Positions 18,954 through 28,661 of a stretch of 64,000 nt of DNA are shown piece by piece. Where the stretch lies: assembly GCA_937873715.1 (NCBI GenBank), contig CALMYJ010000003.1:248001-312000 (forward strand). Reading direction: 5' to 3'. A program made the position numbers and the translations under genes. The DNA comes from an uncultured Chitinophagaceae bacterium. Lineage in GTDB: Bacteria > Bacteroidota > Bacteroidia > Chitinophagales > Chitinophagaceae. How positions within the stretch are numbered: the stretch's first letter is position 1; the number at the start of each line of letters is the position of its first letter. Under the pieces are notes generated by a model. That model saw only the letters and a program-made list of their open reading frames with translations. It was not told the DNA's origin and ran no database searches.

Positions 18954-20357
18954 TTAATCCAGGTCAAAACGCAACCCCAGTCGCATTCCTATTGTGGTAA
19001 ATCTTTCCTGTATATGAGTTTCATTTTTGTTCATCGGCGACAGGTTGTATCGTATATAGGGCTCTGCCAACAGGCGCAGGTTATCGGTAAGGCGGTAATA
19101 CAGCGATGTGGCTGCCGAAAAGCCCAGGCCAATATTGGTTTTATACTGATACGCTTTATCACCACTGCCCGAGGTAAAACTCACCGGCCTGTAAGCGGTA
19201 TCTAATGTTTCGCCCCGTTGCCAGCTACGCAGGTTTACCATAATACCGGCATTGATATTGGCGTGCAGGCGGCCATTGCCCATTTCGTACCCAAAAAGCA
19301 CGGGTATATCCACGGTGTGATAATTATTATAGGTGGTTCTGTATCTTTTGCCGGTAACCGTATAGCTGCCGGTAGTATCGCCGGAGGCGGCATCGATGAT
19401 ATAAACAGTTTGTACAATATTGCTTTGAACAAACGAAAACTTTTCGTTGATACGGCTATAGTTGATCCCGGTGCGTACACTTACCCCATTGTTGAACACC
19501 CGGGTATAACGCAGGCCGGCACTAAATGCTGAATGAAAACTAAGCGCTTCCTTTCTTCTTTCACTCAGTTCGTTGTTAATGCTGTTGTCGTAGCGGCGCA
19601 TGGCATAATCCGGCCCGGCATAAAATTCAAAATACGACTTATTGCCGGCAGCCTCTTTCTCTATTTGCGGACAGGGTGTTATACCATCGGCTCCCGGTTT
19701 TATTGTTTGTGGCGATTTTAAAACTGCAGCACTAATTTTTTCAGCTTCAAAAAATTGCTTTTGCATTACAAAAACATTTTCATCCTGGCTATATCCGCCG
19801 GGTTGAGCTTTATGAGTTGCTGCTACCCAGTCTTCTTCTGGTAAAGTTGTAGTGCTGGAAGTTATTGCAGCCCTGTAGTTCTTTTGCACAGCCGTTTTAG
19901 GCTTACGTTTTTGAATAACTGAGGCATGAGAGTTAGCGTTGTTGGCAATAGAGTCCTGCCCGAAAGCCGAAGTTTTTTCTTTCTGTGTATCATCATTTTT
20001 ATTTTCGGGTGCTTCAATATGTGTCAGTGCTCCTTTATGCCCGGCTTCATCAGAGGTAATATTTTGCGGTTGTATAACTGATTTTGGGGTTGTTAAAGTT
20101 GCGGTTTTTGCAGGGCTATGCTTATGGCTTGATGTATTCGTTTTTGCTGCAATAAACCAGTAAGCCCCAGTACTGCAGAGCACGGCGGCGGCCGCCGCCA
20201 CCATTAAATTGCGGCGGCTGGCATACCAGGCAATTGCTTTGGGCCTGCGGCGTTCTCTTTCGGCCAGGAGTTTTTCCCAGGCGCCATCCGGCAGCGGTGG
20301 ACTATAGCCAGAGAGCGACTCCCTGAAGTGATGGTCAAAATGTTCCATATTACTCAT
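18954..20357 (-). CDS. Inner-membrane anchored protein with C-terminal outer-membrane-type beta-barrel
   Basis: A 467-aa protein in three parts. The N-terminal 50 residues are predicted cytoplasmic (HFRESLSGYSPPLPDGAWEKL, rich in Arg further on). One transmembrane helix follows (about residues 51-70, NLMVAAAAAVLCSTGAYWFI). Then comes a long low-complexity linker and, from about residue 240, a beta-barrel-like domain with alternating aromatic strands (YFEFYAGPDYAMRRY, FSAGLRYTRVFNNGVSVRTG, ending LGLRFDLD). The N-terminal part has the place and size of an anti-sigma segment. It overlaps the sigma gene by four bases (ATGA). Inference: membrane partner of the ECF sigma factor. Confidence 0.72.
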   Translation of the reverse strand: MSNMEHFDHHFRESLSGYSPPLPDGAWEKLLAERERRRPKAIAWYASRRNLMVAAAAAVLCSTGAYWFIAAKTNTSSHKHSPAKTATLTTPKSVIQPQNITSDEAGHKGALTHIEAPENKNDDTQKEKTSAFGQDSIANNANSHASVIQKRKPKTAVQKNYRAAITSSTTTLPEEDWVAATHKAQPGGYSQDENVFVMQKQFFEAEKISAAVLKSPQTIKPGADGITPCPQIEKEAAGNKSYFEFYAGPDYAMRRYDNSINNELSERRKEALSFHSAFSAGLRYTRVFNNGVSVRTGINYSRINEKFSFVQSNIVQTVYIIDAASGDTTGSYTVTGKRYRTTYNNYHTVDIPVLFGYEMGNGRLHANINAGIMVNLRSWQRGETLDTAYRPVSFTSGSGDKAYQYKTNIGLGFSAATSLYYRLTDNLRLLAEPYIRYNLSPMNKNETHIQERFTTIGMRLGLRFDLD

Positions 20358-20914
20358 ACAGCAATTTTTTGCAGTTCGGCAATTTGTTTTTGCAACATAG
20401 CCCTTGCTTTTACCAACTGGCTACGGCTGGTGCCGGGCTGTATGCCCAGCATTTCGGCAATTTCATCGTGCTGGTAACCTTCAATAACGTACAGGTTGAA
20501 AATTACCCTGTAGCCATCGGGCAGCTTTTTTATCATTTCCAGTAATTCTTTATGGGTTAGGTGGCTGTAAATGCCCGGGTCGGTTATCATTTCATCCCTG
20601 TCTTTTATTTCATAGCCGCTTACTTCTTTTTCGTAGCGCTGTACCGAGTATTTCTTCAGGGCTGTATTTACCACAATTTTTCTTATCCATCCCTCAAACG
20701 AACCCTCAAACTTAAACTGCTGAATTTTGTCAAATACTTTTATAAAAGCGTCTTGTAAAATATCTTCGGCATCGGCTGTATTACGGGCATAACGGTTGCA
20801 TACACCCAGCATACGACTGCCGTAGCGCATAAACAACTCTTTTTCGCAGGCAGCGTCTTTTCGGATGCAGGCCTTTATGAGTTGCTCTTCCGTTAACTGA
20901 TTGGTTTTTATCAC
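20354..20914 (-). CDS. ECF RNA polymerase sigma factor
   Basis: A 186-aa sigma-70 family factor of extracytoplasmic-function type. Region 2 is seen as CEKELFMRYGSRMLGVCNRYARNTADAEDILQD (about residues 22-55) with the FEGSFEGWIRKIVVN block of region 2.4. Region 4 is seen as LPDGYRVIFNLYVIEGYQHDEIAEMLGIQPGTSRSQL (about 125-165). It starts the three-gene unit sigma / membrane-barrel / lipoprotein. The intergenic stretch upstream (20915-21058) contains the perfect palindrome GTAATATTAC (20981-20990), a possible regulatory site, but that is only a suggestion. Confidence 0.92.
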   Translation of the reverse strand: MIKTNQLTEEQLIKACIRKDAACEKELFMRYGSRMLGVCNRYARNTADAEDILQDAFIKVFDKIQQFKFEGSFEGWIRKIVVNTALKKYSVQRYEKEVSGYEIKDRDEMITDPGIYSHLTHKELLEMIKKLPDGYRVIFNLYVIEGYQHDEIAEMLGIQPGTSRSQLVKARAMLQKQIAELQKIAV

Positions 20915-21058
20915 CGGGCAAAATTTAGATGCTCAACGGATTGTAATTGCTGCCTGTAATATTTTACACTTAAAAGTTACGTAATATTACTGTACGTTAC
21001 TTTTGTTAACTCAAATTAAACCAAGCGGGCTAAATTTTTTATAAAAAAAGCTAAAAAT

Positions 21059-21994
21059 ATGTTGCACAATGGCATTGCAGAACTGGCCGATAAAGTAAAG
21101 CAACTGGTAGCTGAAAACCAGAGCCTTATAGCACGGCTCGAAGAATCAGGAGCGGCAGTTAGAGAACGGGACCTACAAATAACCCGTATGAAACAAATGC
21201 TTGCCGAAGCCAATGCCTATAAAATAGATATGAACGACCGGCTGGATCAGCTTGAACAGATTGACCAATCCATATCTAAGATTACCCAACTGGTGGGCAC
21301 CGCTTCGGCCCCAGCCACTGCCCTGCACGCCGATAATAACACACAGGAAGAAACCAACGAACTGAAAGAGCTAAACAACTACCTGCAGTTGCAGGTAAAA
21401 GCGCTTAAAGATGAAATAAAACAACTAAAAGAAAAAATCAGCTTACTTGAAAATGAGCTTCCTTCTTTAGCGCAACAGCAGGCTATGTCGGGCATCATTA
21501 CAGCATCTGAAGATGCTGAGGCCGAGATACAGGAGCTAAAAGAATTGAATGCCTACCAGGCCGAACAGTTAAAAACATTAAAAGCATCCTTAAAAGCCCT
21601 GCAACAACCGGCTATTGCTGCAAGTGCTACATTAAGCGACAACGATACTGCCGCCCTGCAGGAACTGCAGGCATTAAATGCCAGCCAGCTTGAACAAATA
21701 AAAGAACTGAAGGAGCAGTTACAGCAACTGCTGATACATAAAAATGAACTCACCGAAGCGTTGCAGGCAGCAAAAGAAAGCGCCCTGGTACCTGCCGGTG
21801 CAATACTGCCCGATCAAATTGAAGCGATCCAGCAAAAGCACCTGGAGGCTATGCAGGAACGAAACAAACAAATAAAAAACTTACAATTGCAGCATGAAGC
21901 ACTGCAACAGCAAATAACAGACATGCAGCAAAAGCTTGATACCACCGTTGAAGAAAGGGATCGCTGGAAAAATTTCATCATGAATAAAGGATAA
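21059..21994 (+). CDS. Coiled-coil protein with three repeats
   Basis: A 311-aa cytoplasmic protein, almost wholly predicted coiled coil and rich in Gln, Glu, Leu and Lys. A motif of the form ELKELN occurs three times: ETNELKELNNYLQLQVKAL (about residue 100), EIQELKELNAYQAEQLKTL (about 158) and ALQELQALNASQLEQIKEL (about 200). This suggests internal duplication of a structural unit. The first 60 residues (LADKVKQLVAENQSLIARLEE) resemble generic septum or cell-division coiled coils, but no family is recognised. A TACTTTTG (20998-21005) upstream may be its -7 element. It ends three bases before pdxH, implying co-transcription. Confidence 0.7.
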   Translation: MLHNGIAELADKVKQLVAENQSLIARLEESGAAVRERDLQITRMKQMLAEANAYKIDMNDRLDQLEQIDQSISKITQLVGTASAPATALHADNNTQEETNELKELNNYLQLQVKALKDEIKQLKEKISLLENELPSLAQQQAMSGIITASEDAEAEIQELKELNAYQAEQLKTLKASLKALQQPAIAASATLSDNDTAALQELQALNASQLEQIKELKEQLQQLLIHKNELTEALQAAKESALVPAGAILPDQIEAIQQKHLEAMQERNKQIKNLQLQHEALQQQITDMQQKLDTTVEERDRWKNFIMNKG

Positions 21995-21997
21995 TAC

Positions 21998-22636
21998 ATG
22001 AAAAATATAGCAGGCATAAGAAAAGAATACCGGATGCAGGCATTGGATGAAGCCACAGCCGATATCAATGCCCTGAGGCAGTTTGATAAATGGTGGGATG
22101 ATGCCATCAGCAGTAATATCGACGAAGTAAATGCCTTTACCCTTGCCACGGTTGACCATAACAACAGGCCCTGCGCAAGAATATTATTGCTAAAAGGCTA
22201 TACTAAAAAAGGTTTTATTTTTTTCACTAATTATGAGAGTGCCAAAGGCATGCAGCTTGCACACAACCCTTTTGCGGCCATGGTTTTCTTTTGGAAAGAA
22301 TTAGAACGGCAGGTAAGAATTGAAGGGAAAGTACATAAAGTAAGTGAGGCCGAAAGCAACGACTATTTTCACTCCCGGCCCGAAGGCAGCCGCATTGGTG
22401 CATGGGCTTCGCCACAAAGTACCGTAATTGAAAGCCGGAAAATTATTGAGGAAAACGTGGAGAAATTTACGGCAGGATTTGCAGGTAAAACGATTGAACG
22501 TCCTGAGCACTGGGGCGGATATTACCTGGTACCGGATATGATGGAGTTTTGGCAGGGACGCCCAAGCAGGCTGCACGACAGGCTGCGGTATACCCGTGAA
22601 GAAGATGGCTGGAACAGGGTGCGGCTTGCACCCTAA
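21998..22636 (+). CDS. pdxH: Pyridoxamine 5'-phosphate oxidase
   Basis: A 212-aa FMN enzyme oxidising pyridoxine/pyridoxamine 5'-phosphate to pyridoxal 5'-phosphate. Standard length and blocks: MKNIAGIRKEYRMQALDE, NAFTLATVDHNNRPCARILLLKG, GFIFFTNYESAKG (FMN binding), FFWKELERQVRIEGKV, and the C-terminal WGGYYLVPDMMEFWQGRPSR with RLHDRLRY and W.RVRLAP. It is complete and shows no anomalies apart from its coupling to the coiled-coil gene. Confidence 0.96.
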   Translation: MKNIAGIRKEYRMQALDEATADINALRQFDKWWDDAISSNIDEVNAFTLATVDHNNRPCARILLLKGYTKKGFIFFTNYESAKGMQLAHNPFAAMVFFWKELERQVRIEGKVHKVSEAESNDYFHSRPEGSRIGAWASPQSTVIESRKIIEENVEKFTAGFAGKTIERPEHWGGYYLVPDMMEFWQGRPSRLHDRLRYTREEDGWNRVRLAP

Positions 22637-22707
22637 AAAAACAGGAAAAAACTAATGGGTTAGCAAGCTACGGCTGTTGACCATGCCCGGCCTGCCAACC
22701 ACATCAA

Positions 22708-22818
22708 TTACTTTGCTTTTTTTGCCACTGCTTTTTTTGCAGGCTTGGCTGGCCTCGATTTGCCAAATGAGCCTTTGGCTATTTTGCCTTTTTTAGTTTT
22801 AACATCACCACGTCCCAT
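22708..22818 (-). CDS. 30S ribosomal protein THX family, 36 aa
   Basis: A very short gene easily missed. The ATG at 22818 gives MGRGDVKTKKGKIAKGSFGK followed by SRPAKPAKKAVAKKAK and TAA. The block GRGDxKTxKGKIxxGSxGxxRP is the signature of THX (Thx), the small basic protein at the head of the 30S subunit, known from Thermus and annotated widely in Bacteroidota. The lysine/alanine tail is an extension. It lies downstream of HU on the same strand, beyond the HU terminator. Confidence 0.85.
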   Translation of the reverse strand: MGRGDVKTKKGKIAKGSFGKSRPAKPAKKAVAKKAK

Positions 22819-22860
22819 AATGCTGAAATTTTATTGATTGTGTAAGATAATTGAGATTAA

Positions 22861-22893
22861 AAAAGCAAGGCATTAACGAGGCCTTGCTTTTTA
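22861..22893 (-). terminator. Rho-independent terminator after HU gene
   Basis: A perfect 12-base inverted repeat (22861-22872 against 22882-22893, GCCTTGCTTTTT reading) with a 9-base loop and flanking A/T tracts. It lies between the HU stop and the THX start, on the side expected for minus-strand termination. Confidence 0.8.
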
Positions 22894-22910
22894 ATGATGT
22901 AACAACTGCA

Positions 22911-23180
22911 TTAGAGTTTTGCAGATAATTCTTTACCGGCTTTAAACCTGGCCACTTTTTTAGCCTTGATTTTAATAACGGCACCTGTTTGCGGATTACG
23001 TCCGTTACGGGCTGCCCTTTTAGATACAGAGAAAGTACCGAAACCTACAAGGGTAACTTTATCACCTTTTTTCAGGGTTTTAGTAACTGCATCTACAAAT
23101 GAATCAAGTGCTGCGTTGGCCTGGGTTTTGGTTACGCCTGCATCATCGGCAATCTTTGCGATTAATTCTGCTTTGTTCAT
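22911..23180 (-). CDS. hup: HU family DNA-binding protein
   Basis: An 89-aa histone-like protein of normal size: MNKAELIAKIADDAGVTK, then KGDKVTLVGFGTFSVSKRAA, and the DNA-binding arm RNGRNPQTGAVIKIKAKKVA before FKAGKELSAKL. It forms dimers that bend and compact DNA. It has its own promoter (23210-23239) and terminator. Confidence 0.95.
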   Translation of the reverse strand: MNKAELIAKIADDAGVTKTQANAALDSFVDAVTKTLKKGDKVTLVGFGTFSVSKRAARNGRNPQTGAVIKIKAKKVARFKAGKELSAKL

Positions 23181-23209
23181 AGTTATTTATTTGAGATTTT
23201 TAAGAGTAA

Positions 23210-23239
23210 CAAATATAGAGGCTTTTTGATACCGACAAA
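23210..23239 (-). promoter_or_regulatory. Bacteroidota-type promoter of HU gene
   Basis: On the minus strand TTTG (23239-23236) and TATATTTG (23217-23210) are separated by 18 bases, about 30 bases before the HU ATG. It is a good match to the TTTG / TAnnTTTG consensus. Confidence 0.65.
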
Positions 23240-23472
23240 TTTTTTTTCAGGAAAAATTATTAACCATCAATCGGCTGAAATCCGCAAGGAACAAGGGATT
23301 CAGGGTTTTTAATGCCCGGGCAGGCATACAACACCTGCAATATAAATATCCTGAAATGCAGTACCAGCAAGGGTTTCGGGGCGTTTCGGCTGCAATCCGC
23401 CACTGGTGCGGCTTTGGCAATAATATACAATGTGTTTTTTATTGTGTGCCAATAATTATTTGTTTTACACAT

Positions 23473-23778
23473 TTAGTTCACAACCTGCATCAGCGAACGA
23501 AAAGCGATTACACTGCTGCCCCATTTATCCGATACTTTTTGCCGCAGCGTGGCCGCATGTTTTTCCATATACCGGTTGTACAATGCTTTGCTTTCGGCAA
23601 AATACTGGATAGCATAAGTAGGGCCATCACTTTCATCCACTTCCAGCAGGCGCAGCAATTGTGCTTTAGCAAAACAGCCTGTAGCAATTACATCAGGTAT
23701 ATGTTCCTGCTGCATCCAGCTTAGCCAGACTTCATGGATAGCCGCATCAACCTTGGTGGTTACATTATAAATAAACAT
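23473..23778 (-). CDS. DUF4286 family protein
   Basis: A 101-aa small soluble protein that opens MFIYNVTTKVDAAIHEVWLSWMQQ and has the block YAIQYFAESKALYNRYMEKHA. This is the DUF4286 pattern seen across Bacteroidota, with a ferredoxin-like (dimeric alpha-beta barrel) look. Function unknown. The gene starts 4 bases after the exonuclease III stop on the same strand, so the two are likely co-transcribed. The 290-base stretch between it and the HU start has no gene. Confidence 0.82.
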   Translation of the reverse strand: MFIYNVTTKVDAAIHEVWLSWMQQEHIPDVIATGCFAKAQLLRLLEVDESDGPTYAIQYFAESKALYNRYMEKHAATLRQKVSDKWGSSVIAFRSLMQVVN

Positions 23779-23782
23779 GCAT

Positions 23783-24550
23783 TTATATTTTTATATCGAG
23801 GTATACCGGGCAATGATCGCTATGTTTTATATCGGGATATATTTCGGCATCAATTAATTGTTTTTTCAATGGTGCAGTTACGTTGATATAATCAATACGC
23901 CAGCCCTTGTTATTTAAGCGTACCGATGGAAAACGCTGGCTCCACCAGCTATAACGATGCTGCTCTGGATGAAACTCCCGGAATGTATCTATCCATCCGC
24001 TCTCCAAAAACTTTGTCATCCATGCTCTTTCTTCTGGCAAAAAACCTGATGATTTTTTATTGCCTTTGGGGTCGTGTATATCAATTTCCTGGTGGGCAAT
24101 ATTGTAATCGCCGCAAAGGATGAGTTTGGGATGTTTTTTTTTCAGGTCATCAAGATAGCGTTGCAGTTCATCGAGCCACAGGTATTTAAACTGCTGCCGC
24201 TCATCGCCGCTGGTACCGGATGGAAAATAAGCATTAATAAGGCGTACATCGCCAAAGTCGAGTTGCAGTACCCTGCCTTCATCATCACTGGCAGTATGGC
24301 CATTGCCATATAGTACGTTGTCGGGTTTTGTTTTTGTAAAAACAGCTACACCACTATAGCCTTTTTTTTGTGCACTGTACCAATAGTGATGAAAGCCCAG
24401 CGCTTCTAACTGCTTCAGGTCCACATCATCTTTGGTGGCTTTGGTTTCCTGCAGGCAGATGATATCGGCAGGGTTGGTTTTCAGCCAGTCGAAAAACCCT
24501 TTTTTAACTGCGGCACGAATGCCATTTACATTGTATGAAATGATACGCAT
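23783..24550 (-). CDS. xth: Exodeoxyribonuclease III (AP endonuclease)
   Basis: A 255-aa enzyme of the exonuclease III / APE family, which cuts DNA at abasic sites and trims 3' ends. The start is placed at 24550, where the protein opens MRIISYNVNGIRAAVKKGF; upstream in-frame codons add an unrelated 41 residues. Catalytic motifs: ICLQETKA (metal-binding Glu), CGDYNIAHQEIDIHDPKGN (Asp/Asn), and the C-terminal KHSDHCPVYLDI (Asp-His). It lies 98 bases downstream of metH and 4 bases upstream of DUF4286. Confidence 0.95.
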   Translation of the reverse strand: MRIISYNVNGIRAAVKKGFFDWLKTNPADIICLQETKATKDDVDLKQLEALGFHHYWYSAQKKGYSGVAVFTKTKPDNVLYGNGHTASDDEGRVLQLDFGDVRLINAYFPSGTSGDERQQFKYLWLDELQRYLDDLKKKHPKLILCGDYNIAHQEIDIHDPKGNKKSSGFLPEERAWMTKFLESGWIDTFREFHPEQHRYSWWSQRFPSVRLNNKGWRIDYINVTAPLKKQLIDAEIYPDIKHSDHCPVYLDIKI

Positions 24551-24648
24551 AAAGTGCAATATTTTTTTACGCATAGATACAAAAAAGAATATTGCCGCCA
24601 CATTTATTTGATGAGAGGATGGCCTGGTAAAATTTGCCTGGCTGTTGA

Positions 24649-27348
24649 TTACTCCAATATTGGCCGCAGCCATTTTGTGGCTTCTTCAATACTTATGCCT
24701 TTGCGTTTTGCATAATCTTCCAACTGGTCTTTATCTATTTTACCTACGCCAAAATACTTGCTATCGGGGTGGGCAAAATACCAGCCACATACTGATGATG
24801 CCGGGTACATAGCCAGGCTTTCGGTTAGGTGTATGCCCGTATTAGCTTCGCCGCCAAGCAGGTTAAAGAGTTTGCGTTTTTCGGTATGGTCGGGGCAGGC
24901 AGGGTAGCCCGGTGCAGGGCGTATGCCGTTGTATTCTTCCCGTATCAGTTGTTCGTTGCTAAGGGTTTCGTTTTTATTGTACCCCCAATATTCTTTTCGC
25001 ACTTTTTCATGCAGGCATTCGGCAAAAGCTTCGGCCAGCCTGTCGGCCAGGGCCTGCAGCATAATTTTATTGTAATCATCATGTGCTGCTTCAAACTTTT
25101 TGATGTGTGCATCAATACCCTGTATGGTAACCGAAAAAGCGCCCATATAATCTGAACCGGGGCTTACAAAATCAGCTAATGATAAGTTAGGCTGCCCTTC
25201 GGCTTTTTTAATTTGCTGGCGCAAAAATTCAAGCGTTATTTTTTCTGTTCCATTACTTAACGCAACGGTATCCGGCGCTGTTTTAACAGCAGGCCAAAAA
25301 CCAACAGCCCCTTTTGCAGTAAGCCATTTTTCGTTGATTAACTGCTGTAGCAGTGCTTTTGCATCCTGGTACAGTTTGGTGGCTTCGGCGCCAACCACGA
25401 CATCACTTAATATCTGCGGAAATTTCCCGTGCAGTTCCCATGCTATAAAAAATGGTTGCCAGTCGATATAGCCAGCAATTTCTTCCAGCGAAAAATCATC
25501 AAACACCTGCACGCCTGTAAATGCAGGGGCTACCGGGGTATAGTATTGCCAATCAATTTGAGCGCCATTTTGCTGTGCAGCAGCAAAGGGTAAAAATTGC
25601 TTTACGGCTTTTTTATTATTAAAATCGTCGGCCAGTTTGCTGTACTCCTTTTGTATACCGTGGAGGAAGCCCTCTTTTTGCTCGTTGCTCAGCAGGCTGC
25701 TTACTACGGTAACACTGCGACTGGCATCCAGTACATGCACTACGCCTTTATCGTATTGTGGGGCAATTTTTACAGCCGTATGCATACGGGAGGTGGTAGC
25801 ACCGCCTATCAGCAAGGGCACCTGCATATTCCTGCGTTTCATTTCGTGGGCCACATGCACCATTTCATCCAGCGATGGGGTAATAAGGCCGGAGAGGCCG
25901 ATGATATCGGCTTTTTCTTTTATGGCTGTATCTAAAATTTTATCTGCAGGTACCATTACCCCAAGGTCTATTACATCATAGCCGTTACAGCCCAATACCA
26001 CACCCACAATATTTTTACCAATATCATGCACATCGCCTTTTACAGTTGCCAACAATACTTTGGCCGCACCGGCAGCTTCCTCATTTATGGTGCCGGCGGC
26101 CAGGTGCGCCTGCCGCCTGTCTTCTTTTTCCTGTTCGATATAGGGAGTTAATACGGCAACAGATTTTTTCATTACCCTGGCGCTTTTTACCACCTGGGGT
26201 AAAAACATTTTACCGCTACCAAATAAATCACCTACTATATTCATACCATCCATCAGCGGGCCTTCAATTACATCTAACGGTCTCGGGTATTTGAGTCTTG
26301 CTTCCTCTGTATCGGCTTCAATATATTCGGTAATGCCATTTATTAAAGAGTGTGCCAATCGCTTTTCAACAGGTTCGTTGCGCCATGCCTCATCTTTTAC
26401 GGCGGCTTTGCCTTTTGCTTTTACAGTTTCGGCAAATGTGATGAGTTTTTCAGTGGCTTCGTTGTTGTCGTTATTGCGGTTAAGGATAACATCTTCACAC
26501 AATTGACGCAGTTCCGGTTCTATTTCATCATACACCACCAACTGGCCGGCATTTACAATGCCCATATCCATACCTGCTTTAATAGCATAGTATAAAAACA
26601 CACTGTGCATGGCTTCCCTTACATGCTCGTTGCCGCGGAAGGAGAAAGAGAGGTTGCTCACCCCGCCGCTGATTTTAGCCAGAGGCATACGCTTTTTTAT
26701 TTCTCTTGTAGCCTCAATAAAATCCACGCCATAATTATTATGCTCCTCCAGGCCTGTGGCTACGGCAAAAATGTTGGGATCGAAGATGATATCCTGCGGA
26801 TCGTAACCAACCTGCTGGGTAAGTATATTGTAAGCACGCTGGCATATTTCAATTTTCCGCTCTTTGGTATCGGCCTGGCCTATTTCATCAAAAGCCATTA
26901 CCACCACAGCGGCGCCGTAATCTTTGCAAATGATGGCCTGCTCAATAAATTTTTGTTCTCCTTCTTTCATCGAGATGGAGTTCACAATGCATTTACCCTG
27001 CACACATTTTAAGCCGGCTTCGATGATTTCAAATTTGGAAGAATCTATCATCACCGGTATTTTGGCGATATCGGGTTCGCTTTGCAGCAGGTTGATAAAA
27101 GTGGTCATGGCTTTTACCCCATCCAGCAGGGCATCATCCATATTAACATCAATAACCTGTGCGCCGTTTTCTACCTGCTGGCGTGCCACACTAAGAGCCT
27201 CTTCGTATTGATTTTCTTTAATAAGGCGTGCAAACTTTTTGCTACCGGTTACGTTTGTACGTTCGCCGATATTGATAAAATTGGTTTCGGGACGTACCAC
27301 CAGGGGCTCCAGCCCGCTGAATCTTGAATATGGTTTAATGCTAGTCAT
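24649..27348 (-). CDS. metH: Methionine synthase, folate/cobalamin/activation domains (split MetH, C-terminal part)
   Basis: A 899-aa protein holding the pterin-binding, cobalamin-binding and AdoMet-reactivation modules of cobalamin-dependent methionine synthase. The pterin domain starts with [20 protein letters not shown] and includes [14 protein letters not shown]. The B12 domain has [20 protein letters not shown], with His441 as the axial cobalt ligand, then [14 protein letters not shown] and LIGGATTS. The activation domain ends with [15 protein letters not shown] and [19 protein letters not shown]. The start is taken at 27348 ([15 protein letters not shown]). The homocysteine-binding module is the separate gene just upstream, 48 bases away. 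Confidence 0.95.
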   Translation of the reverse strand: MTSIKPYSRFSGLEPLVVRPETNFINIGERTNVTGSKKFARLIKENQYEEALSVARQQVENGAQVIDVNMDDALLDGVKAMTTFINLLQSEPDIAKIPVMIDSSKFEIIEAGLKCVQGKCIVNSISMKEGEQKFIEQAIICKDYGAAVVVMAFDEIGQADTKERKIEICQRAYNILTQQVGYDPQDIIFDPNIFAVATGLEEHNNYGVDFIEATREIKKRMPLAKISGGVSNLSFSFRGNEHVREAMHSVFLYYAIKAGMDMGIVNAGQLVVYDEIEPELRQLCEDVILNRNNDNNEATEKLITFAETVKAKGKAAVKDEAWRNEPVEKRLAHSLINGITEYIEADTEEARLKYPRPLDVIEGPLMDGMNIVGDLFGSGKMFLPQVVKSARVMKKSVAVLTPYIEQEKEDRRQAHLAAGTINEEAAGAAKVLLATVKGDVHDIGKNIVGVVLGCNGYDVIDLGVMVPADKILDTAIKEKADIIGLSGLITPSLDEMVHVAHEMKRRNMQVPLLIGGATTSRMHTAVKIAPQYDKGVVHVLDASRSVTVVSSLLSNEQKEGFLHGIQKEYSKLADDFNNKKAVKQFLPFAAAQQNGAQIDWQYYTPVAPAFTGVQVFDDFSLEEIAGYIDWQPFFIAWELHGKFPQILSDVVVGAEATKLYQDAKALLQQLINEKWLTAKGAVGFWPAVKTAPDTVALSNGTEKITLEFLRQQIKKAEGQPNLSLADFVSPGSDYMGAFSVTIQGIDAHIKKFEAAHDDYNKIMLQALADRLAEAFAECLHEKVRKEYWGYNKNETLSNEQLIREEYNGIRPAPGYPACPDHTEKRKLFNLLGGEANTGIHLTESLAMYPASSVCGWYFAHPDSKYFGVGKIDKDQLEDYAKRKGISIEEATKWLRPILE

Positions 27349-27396
27349 TTTTTTTACGCAATGCGATTTAAGCTTCATTAAAGTATTGTGCCATTA

Positions 27397-28407
27397 CTAC
27401 AATACTGTTTCTACCACCGGCAGTTTTCGTGGAGCAATAGTTTTTACGTGTTCAGCAATATGCCTGATATGGTCAGGTGTGGTGCCGCAGCAGCCCCCTA
27501 CTATATTTACCCAGCCTTCTTTAGCCCAGTCTTCCAGGTAGTGGCCGGTTTGTTCCGGTGCTTCATCATATTCACCCATTGCATTGGGCAGGCCGGCATT
27601 GGGATAGGCCGATACATAGCAGGCGGCAATTTGGCTGAGTTCTTCAATATGCGGCCGCATTTCGCTAGCACCTAAAGCACAATTTAATCCCACACTCAAC
27701 GGGTTAGCATGCATTACCGAAATATAAAAAGCTTCCAGTGTTTGTCCGCTTAGTGTACGGCCCGATGCATCGGTAATGGTACCGCTGATCATTATGGGCA
27801 GTTGGGGCAGGTTATTTTCCCTGAAAAAGTTACGGGCGGCATAAATAGCGGCCTTTGCATTCAGGGTATCAAAAATGGTTTCTATCAGCAGCAGATCCAC
27901 GCCACCTTCCACCAGTCCTTTTATTTGTTCTTTATAGGCCTGTGCCACCTGGTCGAAGGTTACGGCACGGTAGCCGGGGTTATTTACATCGGGCGACAGG
28001 CTGAGGGTACGGTTCAGCGGGCCGATGGCGCCGGCCACAAAGCGGGGCTTTGACGGGTTTTTTGCTGTATAGTCATCCGCTGCACGGCGGGCCAGGCGGG
28101 CACCTTGCACATTTAACTCATGTACATAATCTTCCAGCTTAAAATCTTCCTGGGCAATTGTGGTGGCGGCAAATGTGTTGGTTTCAATAATATCGGCACC
28201 GGCCTCAAGGTACTGGCGGTGTATGCCTTCAATTATATCCGGCTGGGTAAGGTTCAGCAGGTCGCTGTTGTTTTTTACATCGCAGGGCCAGTCCTTAAAT
28301 CTTTCGCCACGGTAGGTGGCTTCGGTAGGCCTATGCCGTTGTATCATGGTGCCCATAGCACCATCAATTACCAGTATGCGTTTTTCCAGTTCTTTGCGTA
28401 TATCCAT
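27397..28407 (-). CDS. metH: Methionine synthase, homocysteine S-methyltransferase domain (split MetH, N-terminal part)
   Basis: A 336-aa homocysteine-binding barrel that works with the following gene to make methionine. It opens [25 protein letters not shown], the MetH N-terminal start. Zinc ligands are a Cys near residue 240 (VGLNCALGA) and Cys306/Cys307 in [17 protein letters not shown]. Together the two genes cover one full MetH. The 250 bases upstream (28408-28661) contain neither a gene nor a riboswitch that I can recognise. Confidence 0.94.
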   Translation of the reverse strand: MDIRKELEKRILVIDGAMGTMIQRHRPTEATYRGERFKDWPCDVKNNSDLLNLTQPDIIEGIHRQYLEAGADIIETNTFAATTIAQEDFKLEDYVHELNVQGARLARRAADDYTAKNPSKPRFVAGAIGPLNRTLSLSPDVNNPGYRAVTFDQVAQAYKEQIKGLVEGGVDLLLIETIFDTLNAKAAIYAARNFFRENNLPQLPIMISGTITDASGRTLSGQTLEAFYISVMHANPLSVGLNCALGASEMRPHIEELSQIAACYVSAYPNAGLPNAMGEYDEAPEQTGHYLEDWAKEGWVNIVGGCCGTTPDHIRHIAEHVKTIAPRKLPVVETVL

Positions 28408-28661
28408 AGCCTGTTGCTTTTAAAATGATGAACAATATTGCAGGCGTTGCAGTGTGCGACGCAACAAAAGCACAATAGTAACCCTACTGCCGGTACCCAA
28501 AAATGAACTGTATAAACGCCGGAAAACTTTAAGAAGAGTTTTGTAACGTTTATTAGTTCTGTATCCTGTGTTTCATCCAGGTTTAGGCCGAACAATAAAC
28601 AAATCCGCCTGCGGGGTGCAAAAATAGAGTATGTACCGGTTACTTCAAAAACAATAAAAGG

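Noticed and set aside
28368..28595. 75-aa minus-strand frame with a hydrophobic segment upstream of metH
   Set aside because: It overlaps the start of the homocysteine-methyltransferase gene in another frame and has no conserved motif.
28408..28661. Possible cobalamin or SAM riboswitch upstream of the split metH
   Set aside because: No cobalamin B12-box, SAM-I/II core or stable terminator/antiterminator pair could be read; a covariance-model search (Rfam) would be decisive.
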